Positions 25,665-34,905 of a stretch of DNA of 64,000 nt are shown in pieces. Origin of the DNA: Neisseria lisongii (lineage in GTDB: Bacteria; Pseudomonadota; Gammaproteobacteria; Burkholderiales; Neisseriaceae); the NCBI RefSeq assembly GCF_028463985.1, contig NZ_CP116766.1, positions 992,001 through 1,056,000 of the forward strand. Reading direction: 5' to 3'. The position numbers and the translations under genes are program-made. Under the pieces are notes generated by a model that saw nothing but the letters and a program-made list of their open reading frames with translations, was not told the origin of the DNA and did not search any database. Positions within the stretch are counted from its first letter, which is position 1; the number at the start of each line of letters is the position of its first letter.

Positions 25665-27458
25665 TTATTTATCGCTCACCTGCAAAATCGCCAAGAATGC
25701 ACTTTGCGGAATTTCCACATTACCCACCTGTTTCATGCGGCGTTTGCCGGCTTTTTGTTTTTCCAACAGTTTTTTCTTACGGGTAATATCGCCGCCGTAA
25801 CATTTCGCCAAAACGTTTTTGCGCAGGGCTTTGACGTTTTCACGGGCGATAATCTGGCTGCCGATGGCCGCCTGCACGGCAATATCGAACATCTGGCGGG
25901 GAATCAGTTCGCGCATTTTGGAAGCCAGTTCCCGACCTCGGTGAACGGCGCTTTGGCGGTGGACAATCAGGCTTAATGCGTCCACTTTTTCGCCGTTTAC
26001 CATGATATCGAGTTTGATCAAATCAGACGGTTGGAATTCTTTAAACTGGTAATCCAAAGAAGCGTAGCCTCGGGAAGTGGATTTGAGTTTGTCGAAAAAG
26101 TCCATCACCACTTCGTTCATCGGCAAATCGTAGGTCAGCATTACTTGGCGACCCATATACTGCATATTGACCTGCACGCCCCGTTTTTGGTTGCACAGCG
26201 TCATCACGTTGCCGACATATTCCTGCGGCACCAGAATGGTGGCGGTGATAATCGGCTCTAAAATGGTTTCAATGCTGCCGATGTCGGGCAGTTTGGACGG
26301 ATTTTCCACTTCGATGGTTTCGCCGTTTTTCAAAACGACTTCGTAAACCACGGTCGGCGCTGTGGTAATCAAATCCATATCGAATTCGCGTTCCAAACGC
26401 TCCTGCACGATTTCCAAGTGCAGCAAGCCCAAGAAACCGCAGCGGAAACCGAACCCCAACGCCTGCGATACTTCCGGCTCGAATTTCAGCGAAGCATCGT
26501 TGAGCTGGAGTTTTTCCAAAGCGTCCCGCAGGGCTTCGTAGTCGTGGCTTTCCACGGGATAAAGACCGGCAAATACCTGACTTTGCACTTCTTGGAAACC
26601 GGGCAGCGGTTTGTCGGCAGGCCGTGCCGCCAGCGTGATGGTGTCGCCGACTTTCGCCGAACCCAATTCTTTAATGCCGGTAATCAGAAAGCCCACTTCA
26701 CCGGCTTTCAATTCCTGTTTCTGCACCGATTTCGGGGTAAACACGCCCAACTGCTCGACTTGGGTTTCGGCTTTGGTACTCATAAACTGAACTTTGTCTT
26801 TCAGTTTCAGACGGCCTTCTTTCACCCGAATCAACATCACCACGCCGACATAATTGTCAAACCACGAGTCGATAATCATCGCCTGCAGCGGCGCATCTTC
26901 ATCGCCTTCGGGCGCAGGGATTTTGGCGATGATTTCTTCCAAAACATCTTCCACACCGAGACCGCTTTTGGCGGAACACTGCACTGCACCCACAGCGTCA
27001 ATGCCGATAATGTCTTCGATTTCCTGTTCGACACGCTCGGGATCGGCGGCCGGCAGGTCGATTTTATTCAATACCGGCACCACTTCCACCCCCAAATCAA
27101 TGGCGGTATAGCAGTTGGCAACGGTTTGCGCTTCCACGCCTTGGGAAGCGTCCACCACCAGCAGCGCACCTTCGCAGGCAGACAGCGAACGGGAAACTTC
27201 GTAGGAAAAATCGACGTGTCCGGGGGTATCGATGAGATTGAGCTGATAAGTTTGGCCGTCTCTGGCTTTATAGTTGAGCGCAGCGGTTTGGGCTTTGATG
27301 GTAATCCCCCGCTCTTTTTCAATATCCATGGAATCCAGCACCTGCGTGCTCATTTCGCGCAGCTCCAAGCCGCCGCAGTATTGAATGAAGCGGTCGGCCA
27401 GCGTGGATTTACCGTGGTCGATGTGGGCAATGATGGAGAAATTTCGGATATTTTTCAT
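25665..27458 (-). CDS. lepA: Elongation factor 4 (LepA), ribosomal back-translocase
   Basis: Translational GTPase acting on stalled or mistranslocated ribosomes. The 597 residues are the standard length. P-loop AHIDHGKS is at 11-18, followed by GITIKAQT, DTPGHVDF and NKIDLP, and the LepA-specific C-terminus with KKKLLEKQKAGKRRMKQVG is intact. It is the first gene of an apparent lepA-synthetase-lepB transcription unit. Confidence 0.97.
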   Translation of the reverse strand: MKNIRNFSIIAHIDHGKSTLADRFIQYCGGLELREMSTQVLDSMDIEKERGITIKAQTAALNYKARDGQTYQLNLIDTPGHVDFSYEVSRSLSACEGALLVVDASQGVEAQTVANCYTAIDLGVEVVPVLNKIDLPAADPERVEQEIEDIIGIDAVGAVQCSAKSGLGVEDVLEEIIAKIPAPEGDEDAPLQAMIIDSWFDNYVGVVMLIRVKEGRLKLKDKVQFMSTKAETQVEQLGVFTPKSVQKQELKAGEVGFLITGIKELGSAKVGDTITLAARPADKPLPGFQEVQSQVFAGLYPVESHDYEALRDALEKLQLNDASLKFEPEVSQALGFGFRCGFLGLLHLEIVQERLEREFDMDLITTAPTVVYEVVLKNGETIEVENPSKLPDIGSIETILEPIITATILVPQEYVGNVMTLCNQKRGVQVNMQYMGRQVMLTYDLPMNEVVMDFFDKLKSTSRGYASLDYQFKEFQPSDLIKLDIMVNGEKVDALSLIVHRQSAVHRGRELASKMRELIPRQMFDIAVQAAIGSQIIARENVKALRKNVLAKCYGGDITRKKKLLEKQKAGKRRMKQVGNVEIPQSAFLAILQVSDK

Positions 27459-27492
27459 CTTATTGTCGTTGTAACAGGTTGAATGTTTGAAA

Positions 27493-27530
27493 AGGCCGTC
27501 TGAAAAAACAAAGCGAGTTTCAGACGGCCT
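27493..27530 (-). terminator. DUS inverted-repeat terminator of mtnN
   Basis: AGGCCGTCTGAAA and TTTCAGACGGCCT flank a short loop, about 80 bp after the mtnN stop and upstream of lepA. Confidence 0.65.
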
Positions 27531-27610
27531 CTTCCGAATAGGTTTGAACAGCTCGCTATTTTAGCGGAAATTTACTGTTTTTGCATGATTTTCTTTATGT
27601 CCGGACGCAG

Positions 27611-28312
27611 TTACAGTTTCGCCGCCAGTGCCGTAACCATATCGGCGGAAGACACCGCAGCGGTTTTCAGAAATTCCTCAAAACTGATATCCGCTTTTTC
27701 GTCCGCCGAATCGGAAACCGCACGCACCACCACAAACGGCACGTCCAACTGATGGCAGGTTTGGGCAATCGCCGCTGCCTCCATTTCCACTGCTTTCACT
27801 TCGGGAAAATGCGCCCGAATCGCTGCCACGCCTTCGCTGCTGTGAACAAACTGATCGCCGCTGACAATCATGCCCGCCGTTACCGCAGCCCCTTCAAACG
27901 CCGCCGCAGCCTGCGTTGCCGCCACCATCAGCGCCTCATCGCTGCGGTAAGCCGCAGGCAGACCCGGCACTTGCCCCCACTGATAGCCGAAAGCGGTTAC
28001 ATCGACATCGTGGTGCGCCACTTCATGACCAATCACCACATCGCCGACTTTCAAACCGGCACCAATGCCGCCGGCGCTGCCGGTATTAATCACGCATTCG
28101 GGCGCAAACTGCTGCACCACCCACGCTGTCGCCACCGCTGCATTAACCTTGCCGATGCCGCTTTTCACCAAAATCATCCGCTTGCCGCCAAAGCCGCCTT
28201 CGTAGGCTTCAAACACGCCGAACGTATACCGCTGCGGCGCTTCCAAGCGGCTGCGCAGCAATTCGATTTCCTGTTCCATCGCACCGATCACGGCGATTGT
28301 TTTCGGGTTCAT
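27611..28312 (-). CDS. mtnN: 5'-methylthioadenosine/S-adenosylhomocysteine nucleosidase
   Basis: Hydrolyses MTA and SAH, in methionine salvage and the activated methyl cycle, and supplies the LuxS substrate. The 233 residues show GAMEQEIELL, NTGSAGG, FVHSSEGVAAIR and the catalytic-site stretch VEMEAAAIAQ, with SDSADEKA near the end. Three consecutive ATG codons occur at the start; the third (28312) is best spaced from the AGGA site. Confidence 0.95.
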   Translation of the reverse strand: MNPKTIAVIGAMEQEIELLRSRLEAPQRYTFGVFEAYEGGFGGKRMILVKSGIGKVNAAVATAWVVQQFAPECVINTGSAGGIGAGLKVGDVVIGHEVAHHDVDVTAFGYQWGQVPGLPAAYRSDEALMVAATQAAAAFEGAAVTAGMIVSGDQFVHSSEGVAAIRAHFPEVKAVEMEAAAIAQTCHQLDVPFVVVRAVSDSADEKADISFEEFLKTAAVSSADMVTALAAKL

Positions 28313-28398
28313 CATCATTCCTTTTATTGTTTAATTTGAGCGAAACCGCCAAATATTTCAGATATTTTTCACAACAGGCCGTCTGAAAATCCACCGTT

Positions 28399-29061
28399 TC
28401 AGAGCGGCACAAAACCTGTTTTATGTAATACACCGTTTTCCATCTGCCACACTTCTTCCGCCAGCACCGCCGCATCTTCCGCATCATGCGTAACCACCAT
28501 CATCGGCACGCCGCTGCGCTGCTGTATTTGCAATACTTCGGCACGCATGGCCTGCCGCAAATCGGCATCCAAAGCGGAAAACGGCTCGTCCAACAGCAAT
28601 AATTGCGGCTCGACAATCAAGGTGCGTGCCAAAGCCGTACGCTGCTGCTGCCCGCCCGAAATTTGGTGCGGATACAGATGGGCAACCGCTTCAAGCTGCA
28701 GCAGCGACAGCCAGTGTTGCGCTTTTTCAGACGGCCTTTTTGCCGGATTGCGCCACGATTGCACACAGCCGAAATCGATATTCTGCGCCACCGTCAAATG
28801 GGGAAACAGGGCGTAATTCTGAAACAGCAGCCCCACTCTGCGGCGGCGTGCCGCCACATCGGTTTGAGCGTCAAACCAAGTTTCTCCGTTAAAACGGATA
28901 TGACCGCCGTCGGGCTGCAACAATCCTGCCAACAGCTGCAGCAGCAGGCTTTTTCCCGAACCGGAACGCCCGACCACCGCCAGTCGGGCGGTATCCGACT
29001 GCAAACGGACATTCAGCCCGAATGCCCCCTGTTTTTTCTGCAGCACAATATCAAACCGCAT
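28399..29061 (-). CDS. modC: Molybdate-type ABC transporter ATPase (ModC-like)
   Basis: ATPase of the molybdate importer, assigned mainly through its partner modB. The 220 residues contain Walker A GRSGSGKS (31-38), signature ISGGQQQRTALAR, Walker B LLLLDEPFSALD and the switch His in VVTHDAEDA. It lacks the C-terminal MOP domain found in many ModC proteins, which are about 350 residues. A DUS in frame encodes RPSEKA in the helical domain. Its ATG directly follows the modB stop (TAAATG). Confidence 0.82.
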   Translation of the reverse strand: MRFDIVLQKKQGAFGLNVRLQSDTARLAVVGRSGSGKSLLLQLLAGLLQPDGGHIRFNGETWFDAQTDVAARRRRVGLLFQNYALFPHLTVAQNIDFGCVQSWRNPAKRPSEKAQHWLSLLQLEAVAHLYPHQISGGQQQRTALARTLIVEPQLLLLDEPFSALDADLRQAMRAEVLQIQQRSGVPMMVVTHDAEDAAVLAEEVWQMENGVLHKTGFVPL

Positions 29062-29736
29062 TTACCGCTCCCGACTCCGTATCCTCATCAAACGCCCCGC
29101 CGCCAGCAGCACCGCAATACACAGCAGCGATACAGCCGCCACCAGTGCATTTGCCAAGGCTTCATCGCCCGCCTGCACGGCTTCGTAAATCGCAATCGAC
29201 AGCGTCTGCGTTTCGCCCGGAATGCTGCCGGCAATCATCAGCGTAGCACCGAATTCGCCCAAAGCACGGGCAAACGCCAGCAAAATGCCCGACAAAATCC
29301 CCCGCCACGCCAGAGGCAGGCTGATCCGGAAAAAAACGGCGCAGCGGCTCAAGCCCAACACTTTTGCCGCCTGTTCCAACTGCGGATCGACTTCTTCAAA
29401 AGCCGCCCGTGCCGGTTTGAAAATCAGCGGAAACGTTACCGCCACCGCCGCCAACACTGCACCCTGCCAAGTAAAAATCAGATGAATGCCGAAACTCTGT
29501 TCCAGCCAGCGCCCCAAAGCACTGTTGCGCCCGAACGCCACCAACAGATAATAGCCCAGCACCGTCGGCGGTAACACCATCGGCAAGGTCAGCAGCGTAT
29601 CCAGCAGCGAGCGCCCCCAAAACCGGCAACGGGCAAACGCAAATCCCGCCGCCACCGCCAGCAGCGTATTGAGCAGCGTGGCCGTTGCCGCAATTTTCAG
29701 CGACAGCAGCAGAGTGGTGATTAGCGGGATATTCAT
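29062..29736 (-). CDS. modB: Molybdate ABC transporter permease ModB
   Basis: The 224-residue permease has about five to six membrane helices and the molybdate/sulfate-type EAA loop around EVDPQLEQAAKVLG and ALGEFGATLMIAG, characteristic of ModB. No modA binding-protein gene is adjacent: the gene upstream on this strand is alaS. The binding protein may be encoded elsewhere. The molybdenum cofactor link with fdhD and fdhE in this window is functional, not positional. Confidence 0.9.
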   Translation of the reverse strand: MNIPLITTLLLSLKIAATATLLNTLLAVAAGFAFARCRFWGRSLLDTLLTLPMVLPPTVLGYYLLVAFGRNSALGRWLEQSFGIHLIFTWQGAVLAAVAVTFPLIFKPARAAFEEVDPQLEQAAKVLGLSRCAVFFRISLPLAWRGILSGILLAFARALGEFGATLMIAGSIPGETQTLSIAIYEAVQAGDEALANALVAAVSLLCIAVLLAAGRLMRIRSRER

Positions 29737-29752
29737 CTTTCAATCGGGAAAA

Positions 29753-29818
29753 ATGCCGTCTGAAAACCGGAGAACACTGCGCTTCGCAACACGCTGTTTC
29801 CCGATTTTCAGACGGCAT
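29753..29818 (-). terminator. DUS (ATGCCG form) inverted repeat after alaS
   Basis: ATGCCGTCTGAAAAC and its reverse complement ending GACGGCAT enclose about 40 nt that contain a shorter internal hairpin. It lies 13 bp beyond the alaS stop and before modB. Confidence 0.6.
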
Positions 29819-29830
29819 CAAGCAAGGTTT

Positions 29831-32452
29831 TTAAATCAAAGCGGCAACCCAGGCTTCAATCGAAGCGAGCATTTGCGGCAATTTCGCCGCATCGCTGCCG
29901 CCAGCCTGCGCCAAATCCGGACGGCCGCCGCCTTTGCCGCCGATCTGTTCTGCGGCAAATTTCACCAAATCGCCCGCTTTGACTTTTGCCATCAGCGGTT
30001 TGGATACACCGGCGCACAACGATACTTTTTCGCCGTTTACCGCTGCCAGCAAAACCACGGCTTGGTCGGATTTTCCGGTTAAATCGGTTACGATTTCACG
30101 CAATGCGCCTGCATCGGCTTCGATTTGGGCGGCAACCAGTTTGGCTGCACCCAAGTCTTTGGCGTTTTCCAGCAGTTTGGCACCGGCATAAACCGCCAAT
30201 TCGGCTTTGGCTTTTGCCAAATCTTTTTCCAAGGCTTTGCTTTGGGCGGCATTGGCTTGGATTTTCGCCAACACGTCTTTTTCGGTTTGCGCTTTGACTT
30301 CGCCGATCACGTCTTTAATCAAACGCTCTTGGTTTTGCGCCCATTTCAAGGCGTTCAGGCCGGTAATCGCTTCGACACGGCGCACGCCTGCGGCAATGCC
30401 GCCTTCGGAAATGATTTTGAACAGACCGATGTCGCCGGTGCGGGAAACGTGAGTACCGCCGCATAATTCGGTTGAAAAATCACCCATTTTCAAGACACGC
30501 ACTTCGTCGCCGTATTTTTCGCCGAACAGCATCATTGCGCCGGTTTTTTGGGCATCTTCCATGCTCATAATGGCGGCTTCCACGGCCACGTTTGCCAGAA
30601 TCGCTTCATTGACACGACGTTCCACTTCGGCGATTTCTTCAGCAGTTACCGCCTGCGGGTGGGAAATATCGAAACGGGTCGATTCGGCGGTAACCAGCGA
30701 GCCTTTCTGCTCGACATGGCTGCCCAATACATCGCGCAGGGCTTTGTGCATCAAGTGGGTGGCGCTGTGGTTGCGCATATTGGCATTGCGGATATCGTTG
30801 TCGATTTTGGCGGTAATGGCATCGCCGACTTTCAGACGACCTGCAACCTGCACACCGAACTGGCCGAATACGGCGGCTTTGATTTTCTGCGTATCACGCA
30901 CTTCAAAGCGGTTTTCTCCGGCAAAAATATAGCCGACATCACCGATTTGGCCGCCCGATTCGGCGTAAAACGGTGTGAAATCAATCACCACTGCGCCGCT
31001 TTCTCCTTCTGCCAACTCGTTTACCGCTTCGCCGTCTTTATAGAGCGCCAATACGGAAGCCTCGGTTTGGCGTTCGGTATAGCCTTTAAATTCAGTGTCT
31101 TTGCCTTCGTATCCCAACTGGGTATTGGCTTTGAAACTTTGGGCGGCACGGGCGCGGTTGCGCTGTGCTTCCATTTCCCGCTCGAAGCCTGCTTCATCCA
31201 ATTCGATGTTGCGTTCCCGGCAAATATCGGCGGTTAAGTCGTATGGAAAACCGTAGGTGTCGTAAAGTTTGAAGATGATTTCGCCGTCAAGTTTTTTGCT
31301 GTCTTTTGCCAAAGCGTTTTCCAGTAAAGCCATGCCGGTTTCCAAAGTTTGGGCAAAGCGGCTTTCTTCGTTTTTCAGGGCTTCTTCGATTTGCGCCTGT
31401 TTTTCTTTCAGTTCAGGATAGGCATCGCCCATTTCTTTCACCAAATCCGGCACCAGTTTGTGGAAAAACGGCTGGTTTTGACCGAGTTTGTAACCGTGGC
31501 GCACGGCACGGCGGATAATGCGGCGCAATACATAACCCCGGCCTTCATTGCCCGGCAATACGCCGTCGGCAATCAGGAACGAGCAGGAACGGATATGGTC
31601 GGCAATCACTTTCAGGCTCGGCTCGTCCATGCTGAATGCAGCGCCGGTTTCCCGTGCCACGGCTTTGAGCAGGCCTTGGAACAGGTCGATTTCGTAGTTG
31701 CTGTGTACGCCCTGCATTACGGCCGCCATGCGCTCCAAACCCATGCCGGTATCGACAGACGGTTTCGGCAACGGATTCATGTTGCCCTGTTCGTCCCGAT
31801 TGTATTGCATGAATACGCAGTTCCAAATTTCAATCCAGCGGTCGCCGTCTTCTTCCGGGCTGCCGGGAATGCCGCCCCAGATTTCTTCACCGTGATCGTA
31901 GAAAATTTCGGAACACGGGCCACAGGGGCCGGTGTCGCCCATCTGCCAGAAGTTGTCGGACGCATAACGGCCGCCTTTGTTGTCGCCGATACGGACGATT
32001 CTGTCGGCGGGCATACCGATTTCGTTGAGCCAGATGTTGTAGGCTTCATCGTCTTCGGCGTAAACCGTTGCCAGCAGTTTTTCTTTCGGCAAATTGAGCC
32101 ATTCTTTGCCGGTCAGAAAACCCCATGCGAAGTGGATGGCATCACGTTTGAAATAGTCGCCGAACGAGAAATTGCCCATCATCTCAAAAAAGGTATGATG
32201 GCGGGCGGTGTAGCCAACGTTTTCCAAGTCGTTGTGTTTACCGCCGGCACGCACGCATTTTTGGGCGGTGGTGGCACGGTTGTACGGGCGTTTGTCAAAG
32301 CCTAAGAACACATCTTTAAACTGGTTCATACCGGCATTGGTAAACAGCAGGGTCGGGTCGTCGTGCGGCACCAGCGAAGACGAGCGGACGATTTGGTGTT
32401 GGTGTTGTTCGAAATATTTCAGGAATTTTTGACGCAGTTCGGAGGTTTTCAT
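29831..32452 (-). CDS. alaS: Alanyl-tRNA synthetase
   Basis: Charges tRNA-Ala and edits mischarged Ser and Gly. The 873 residues are full length: catalytic class II core, the zinc-binding editing motifs HSATHLMHKAL and CGGTHVSRTGD, and the C-terminal DHHA1 region ending GGGRPDLAQAGG. It has no close operon partner; a repeat-rich spacer lies upstream. Confidence 0.98.
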   Translation of the reverse strand: MKTSELRQKFLKYFEQHQHQIVRSSSLVPHDDPTLLFTNAGMNQFKDVFLGFDKRPYNRATTAQKCVRAGGKHNDLENVGYTARHHTFFEMMGNFSFGDYFKRDAIHFAWGFLTGKEWLNLPKEKLLATVYAEDDEAYNIWLNEIGMPADRIVRIGDNKGGRYASDNFWQMGDTGPCGPCSEIFYDHGEEIWGGIPGSPEEDGDRWIEIWNCVFMQYNRDEQGNMNPLPKPSVDTGMGLERMAAVMQGVHSNYEIDLFQGLLKAVARETGAAFSMDEPSLKVIADHIRSCSFLIADGVLPGNEGRGYVLRRIIRRAVRHGYKLGQNQPFFHKLVPDLVKEMGDAYPELKEKQAQIEEALKNEESRFAQTLETGMALLENALAKDSKKLDGEIIFKLYDTYGFPYDLTADICRERNIELDEAGFEREMEAQRNRARAAQSFKANTQLGYEGKDTEFKGYTERQTEASVLALYKDGEAVNELAEGESGAVVIDFTPFYAESGGQIGDVGYIFAGENRFEVRDTQKIKAAVFGQFGVQVAGRLKVGDAITAKIDNDIRNANMRNHSATHLMHKALRDVLGSHVEQKGSLVTAESTRFDISHPQAVTAEEIAEVERRVNEAILANVAVEAAIMSMEDAQKTGAMMLFGEKYGDEVRVLKMGDFSTELCGGTHVSRTGDIGLFKIISEGGIAAGVRRVEAITGLNALKWAQNQERLIKDVIGEVKAQTEKDVLAKIQANAAQSKALEKDLAKAKAELAVYAGAKLLENAKDLGAAKLVAAQIEADAGALREIVTDLTGKSDQAVVLLAAVNGEKVSLCAGVSKPLMAKVKAGDLVKFAAEQIGGKGGGRPDLAQAGGSDAAKLPQMLASIEAWVAALI

Positions 32453-32535
32453 AGTCGTTTCTGTCTGTATCAGTAATCGGTATGCCGCTTTGCGGCGGCG
32501 GTCTGTTTTAAAAATAAAATACGGAAATCAAACGG

Positions 32536-32575
32536 TTTTCAGACGGCCTTGGGGTTGCTGCAGGCCGTCTGAAAA
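32536..32575. terminator. DUS inverted repeat upstream of alaS
   Basis: TTTTCAGACGGCC and GGCCGTCTGAAAA are separated by about 14 nt. It lies upstream of alaS and well beyond the ispG stop, so its role as a terminator is uncertain. Confidence 0.45.
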
Positions 32576-32673
32576 GCGGTAGGCATCAAGCCGCTATCTT
32601 ACCGCAAATCTGCCAGCCAAGCCAAGCAGACGGCGATTCCGACTGCTCTGAAAATTCGCTATTGTGAGTTTGC

Positions 32674-32970
32674 TATAGCACATTAACCAAAAACGTTTTA
32701 CAACTCAAGTAAGCCACCCTTCCCCTAGCCCCTTCCCGCCAGCGGGACGGGGAATCGGGTGTAGCGTGCTTGCCTAAGCATACACGTGTTCTTTAAATTC
32801 CACAGGAATGCCGTCTGAAAACCGTAGGTTTCGCCAAAATGAGCGAAGCGAGTTTCTGCGAAGCTAAAACTCATACAATGAGTTTCTGCGCAGCTAAAAC
32901 CGTAGGTTTCGCTAAAATCGGGAAAAGGTAGCTTGCGGCGTTATAATACTTTTAAAGTGAATTCACTATA
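32674..32970. repeat. Composite element bracketed by Correia-like ends
   Basis: Begins TATAGCACATTAACCAAAAA, resembling a Correia left terminus, and ends ACTTTTAAAGTGAATTCACTATA-type sequence. Between the ends are the GC-rich repeat (32708-32800), a DUS, and the GCGAAGCG cluster (32808-32926). Confidence 0.5.
32708..32800. repeat. GC-rich hairpin repeat (subtype b)
   Basis: Contains CCCGCCAGCGGGACGGGGAA, GTGTAGCGTGCTTGCCTAAGC and GTGTTCTTTAAATTC in short order, nearly identical to 40234-40322. CCCGCCAGCGGG is self-complementary at its ends and could form a hairpin. Confidence 0.6.
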
Positions 32971-33000
32971 TATACCCGTTTTCAGACGGCCTCTGTCGTT

Positions 33001-34263
33001 TTACAGCGGCTGAATCGGAATCATGCGGTTTTGGCGTTTGGCTCCGTTTTCGCCGTAATTGGTTTTCACATAATCTTCGACAATCTGTAAAAACTCGGCG
33101 GCGATATGGTCGCCTTTCAGGGTTACTTTGCGTTCGCCGTCCACATAAACCGGCGCAACCGGCGTTTCGCCTGTACCCGGCAAGCTGATGCCGATGTCCG
33201 CCAGTTTGCTCTCACCCGGTCCGTTGACCACGCAGCCCATCACTGCCACGTTCAGCGATTCTACGCCGGGGTAAATATTGCGCCATACCGGCATTTTTTG
33301 GCGCAGATAGTTTTGCACATCTCTTGCCAACTCTTGGAACACTGTGCTGGTGGTGCGGCCGCAGCCCGGACAGGCGGTTACCATCGGGGTAAACGAACGC
33401 AATCCCATGGTTTGCAGAATTTCCTGACCGACCACCACTTCCTGCGTACGCGGGCTGCCCGGTTCGGGCGTGAGCGAAATGCGGATGGTGTCGCCGATGC
33501 CTTCCTGCAGCAATACCGACAGCGCAGCGGTGGAAGCGACAATGCCTTTGCTGCCCATGCCCGCTTCGGTCAAACCCAAATGCAGCGGATAGCGGCAACG
33601 GCTGCCCAGTTCCCGATAAACCTGAATCAAATCCTGAACGGCGCTGACTTTGCACGACAAAATGATTTTGTTTTCCGGCAAGCCCAAATCTACGGCTTTT
33701 TGTGCCGATTCCAGCGCCGACACAATCAGCGCTTCTTTCATCACTTCATCGGGCGACTTGGGTGCAGCGGAAGCCAAATTGACATCCATCATGCGTTTGG
33801 CTAGGCTCTGATCCAGCGATCCCCAGTTTACGCCGATACGCACGGCTTTATTGTTTTCGGCCGCTGTGCGGATCATAAAGGCAAATTTTTCATCGCCTTT
33901 TGCACCTTTGCCGACATTGCCCGGGTTAATCCGGTATTTCGCCAGCGCTTTGCCGCATTCGGGAAATTCTGCCAGCAGGCGTTCGCCGTTGAAATGGAAA
34001 TCGCCGATCAACGGCGTGGTATAGCCCATATCGTCCAAACGCTGGCGGATTTCCGCTACTTTTGATGCCGCTTCGGGGCTGTTTACCGTAATCCGCACCA
34101 TTTCCGAACCGGCATCGCTTAATTCTTTGATCTGTTGCGCAGTGGCGGCGGCATTTGCAGTATCGGTATTGGTCATCGACTGCACCACCACCGGCGCTGC
34201 CGAGCCGACAACGATATGGTCTATGCTTACTTGATGGGTTTCTCGCCGCTGAATGGTTTTCAT
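33001..34263 (-). CDS. ispG: 4-hydroxy-3-methylbut-2-enyl-diphosphate synthase IspG (GcpE)
   Basis: [4Fe-4S] enzyme of the MEP isoprenoid pathway, converting MEcPP to HMBPP. The 420 residues contain the N-terminal TIM barrel and the cluster ligands in ACPGCGRTT and MGCVVNGPGE, including the conserved Glu. The ATG follows AGGA. It lies just after pilW on the same strand, in the common rlmN-pilF/pilW-ispG order but without rodZ between. Confidence 0.97.
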   Translation of the reverse strand: MKTIQRRETHQVSIDHIVVGSAAPVVVQSMTNTDTANAAATAQQIKELSDAGSEMVRITVNSPEAASKVAEIRQRLDDMGYTTPLIGDFHFNGERLLAEFPECGKALAKYRINPGNVGKGAKGDEKFAFMIRTAAENNKAVRIGVNWGSLDQSLAKRMMDVNLASAAPKSPDEVMKEALIVSALESAQKAVDLGLPENKIILSCKVSAVQDLIQVYRELGSRCRYPLHLGLTEAGMGSKGIVASTAALSVLLQEGIGDTIRISLTPEPGSPRTQEVVVGQEILQTMGLRSFTPMVTACPGCGRTTSTVFQELARDVQNYLRQKMPVWRNIYPGVESLNVAVMGCVVNGPGESKLADIGISLPGTGETPVAPVYVDGERKVTLKGDHIAAEFLQIVEDYVKTNYGENGAKRQNRMIPIQPL

Positions 34264-34329
34264 TTGATTTGTCCTAAGCCTGCGGAATACACTGTTTCCG
34301 CTGTGGTTTTGATGATGGGTGTGTCCGGT

Positions 34330-34905
34330 TTATTTGCGTTCTGCACCATGTTCCGAGGCCGTCTGAATTTGCAGCAATGCCGCTTGCGCCGCTGCGAAAT
34401 CCGGCCGCAGCGCCAATGCCTGTTTCAAAGCCTGTTCTGCTTCTGCCGCCAGCCCCATGCGACCGCTGCAAATACCTTTGTTGAGATACGCAATATGCGG
34501 CGTAGGATAAGTCGGATCGGCAAGTGCTTTATTAAAATGAGGTAATGCCGCTTCAGGGCGGTTCAGACTGTTGCAGACAAACCAGCCGTAATTATTATTG
34601 ATTTCAGCACTGTTCGGCTGCAACGCCAACGCACGATCGAAACTTTCCTGCGCTTTATTGTTGAGATTGAGATACTGATAAATTTGAGCCCGCACCAGCC
34701 ATGCGGTGCTGCTGTTGCGGTCGAAACGGACGGCGGCTTCGATGTTGTCGGTGGCATTTCGGTAATCGCCGGCATTCATATACGCCAACGCCAAACGGGT
34801 TTTGATGTCCGCCATACGGGCATCACGTTCGGATACGTTCACGCCCGACATGGCGGCACAACCTGCCAGCAGCAACACTGCCCACAACCACTTTCCGCCT
34901 TTCAT
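34330..34905 (-). CDS. pilW: Type IV pilus biogenesis lipoprotein PilW (PilF-like)
   Basis: Outer-membrane lipoprotein needed to assemble or stabilise PilQ secretin and functional pili in Neisseria. The 191 residues start with a lipobox (LLLAGC) and then carry several TPR units, for example LALAYMNAGDYRNATDNIEA and AEINNNYGWFVCNSLNRPEA. The start MKGGKWLW overlaps the rlmN stop by one base (TGATG), showing translational coupling. A longer reading lacks a signal peptide at its start. Type IV pili are also the DUS-dependent DNA uptake machine. Confidence 0.93.
   Translation of the reverse strand: MKGGKWLWAVLLLAGCAAMSGVNVSERDARMADIKTRLALAYMNAGDYRNATDNIEAAVRFDRNSSTAWLVRAQIYQYLNLNNKAQESFDRALALQPNSAEINNNYGWFVCNSLNRPEAALPHFNKALADPTYPTPHIAYLNKGICSGRMGLAAEAEQALKQALALRPDFAAAQAALLQIQTASEHGAERK

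Larger units (their letters stand above)
32453..33000. other. Repeat-rich spacer between alaS and ispG
   Basis: This 548-bp stretch has no gene. It holds a DUS pair (32536-32575), a degenerate Correia left end (32674), a GC-rich repeat (32708-32800), a DUS plus GCGAAGCG cluster (32808-32926) and a Correia right end finishing at 32970. It must also contain the alaS promoter on the minus strand, which I could not pinpoint. Confidence 0.6.

Noticed and set aside
26418..27482. 354-codon plus-strand frame opposite lepA
   Set aside because: Antisense shadow, Phe/His-rich, no recognisable domain; LepA is full length on the other strand.
31349..32305. 318-codon plus-strand frame opposite alaS
   Set aside because: Antisense shadow of a complete alanyl-tRNA synthetase.
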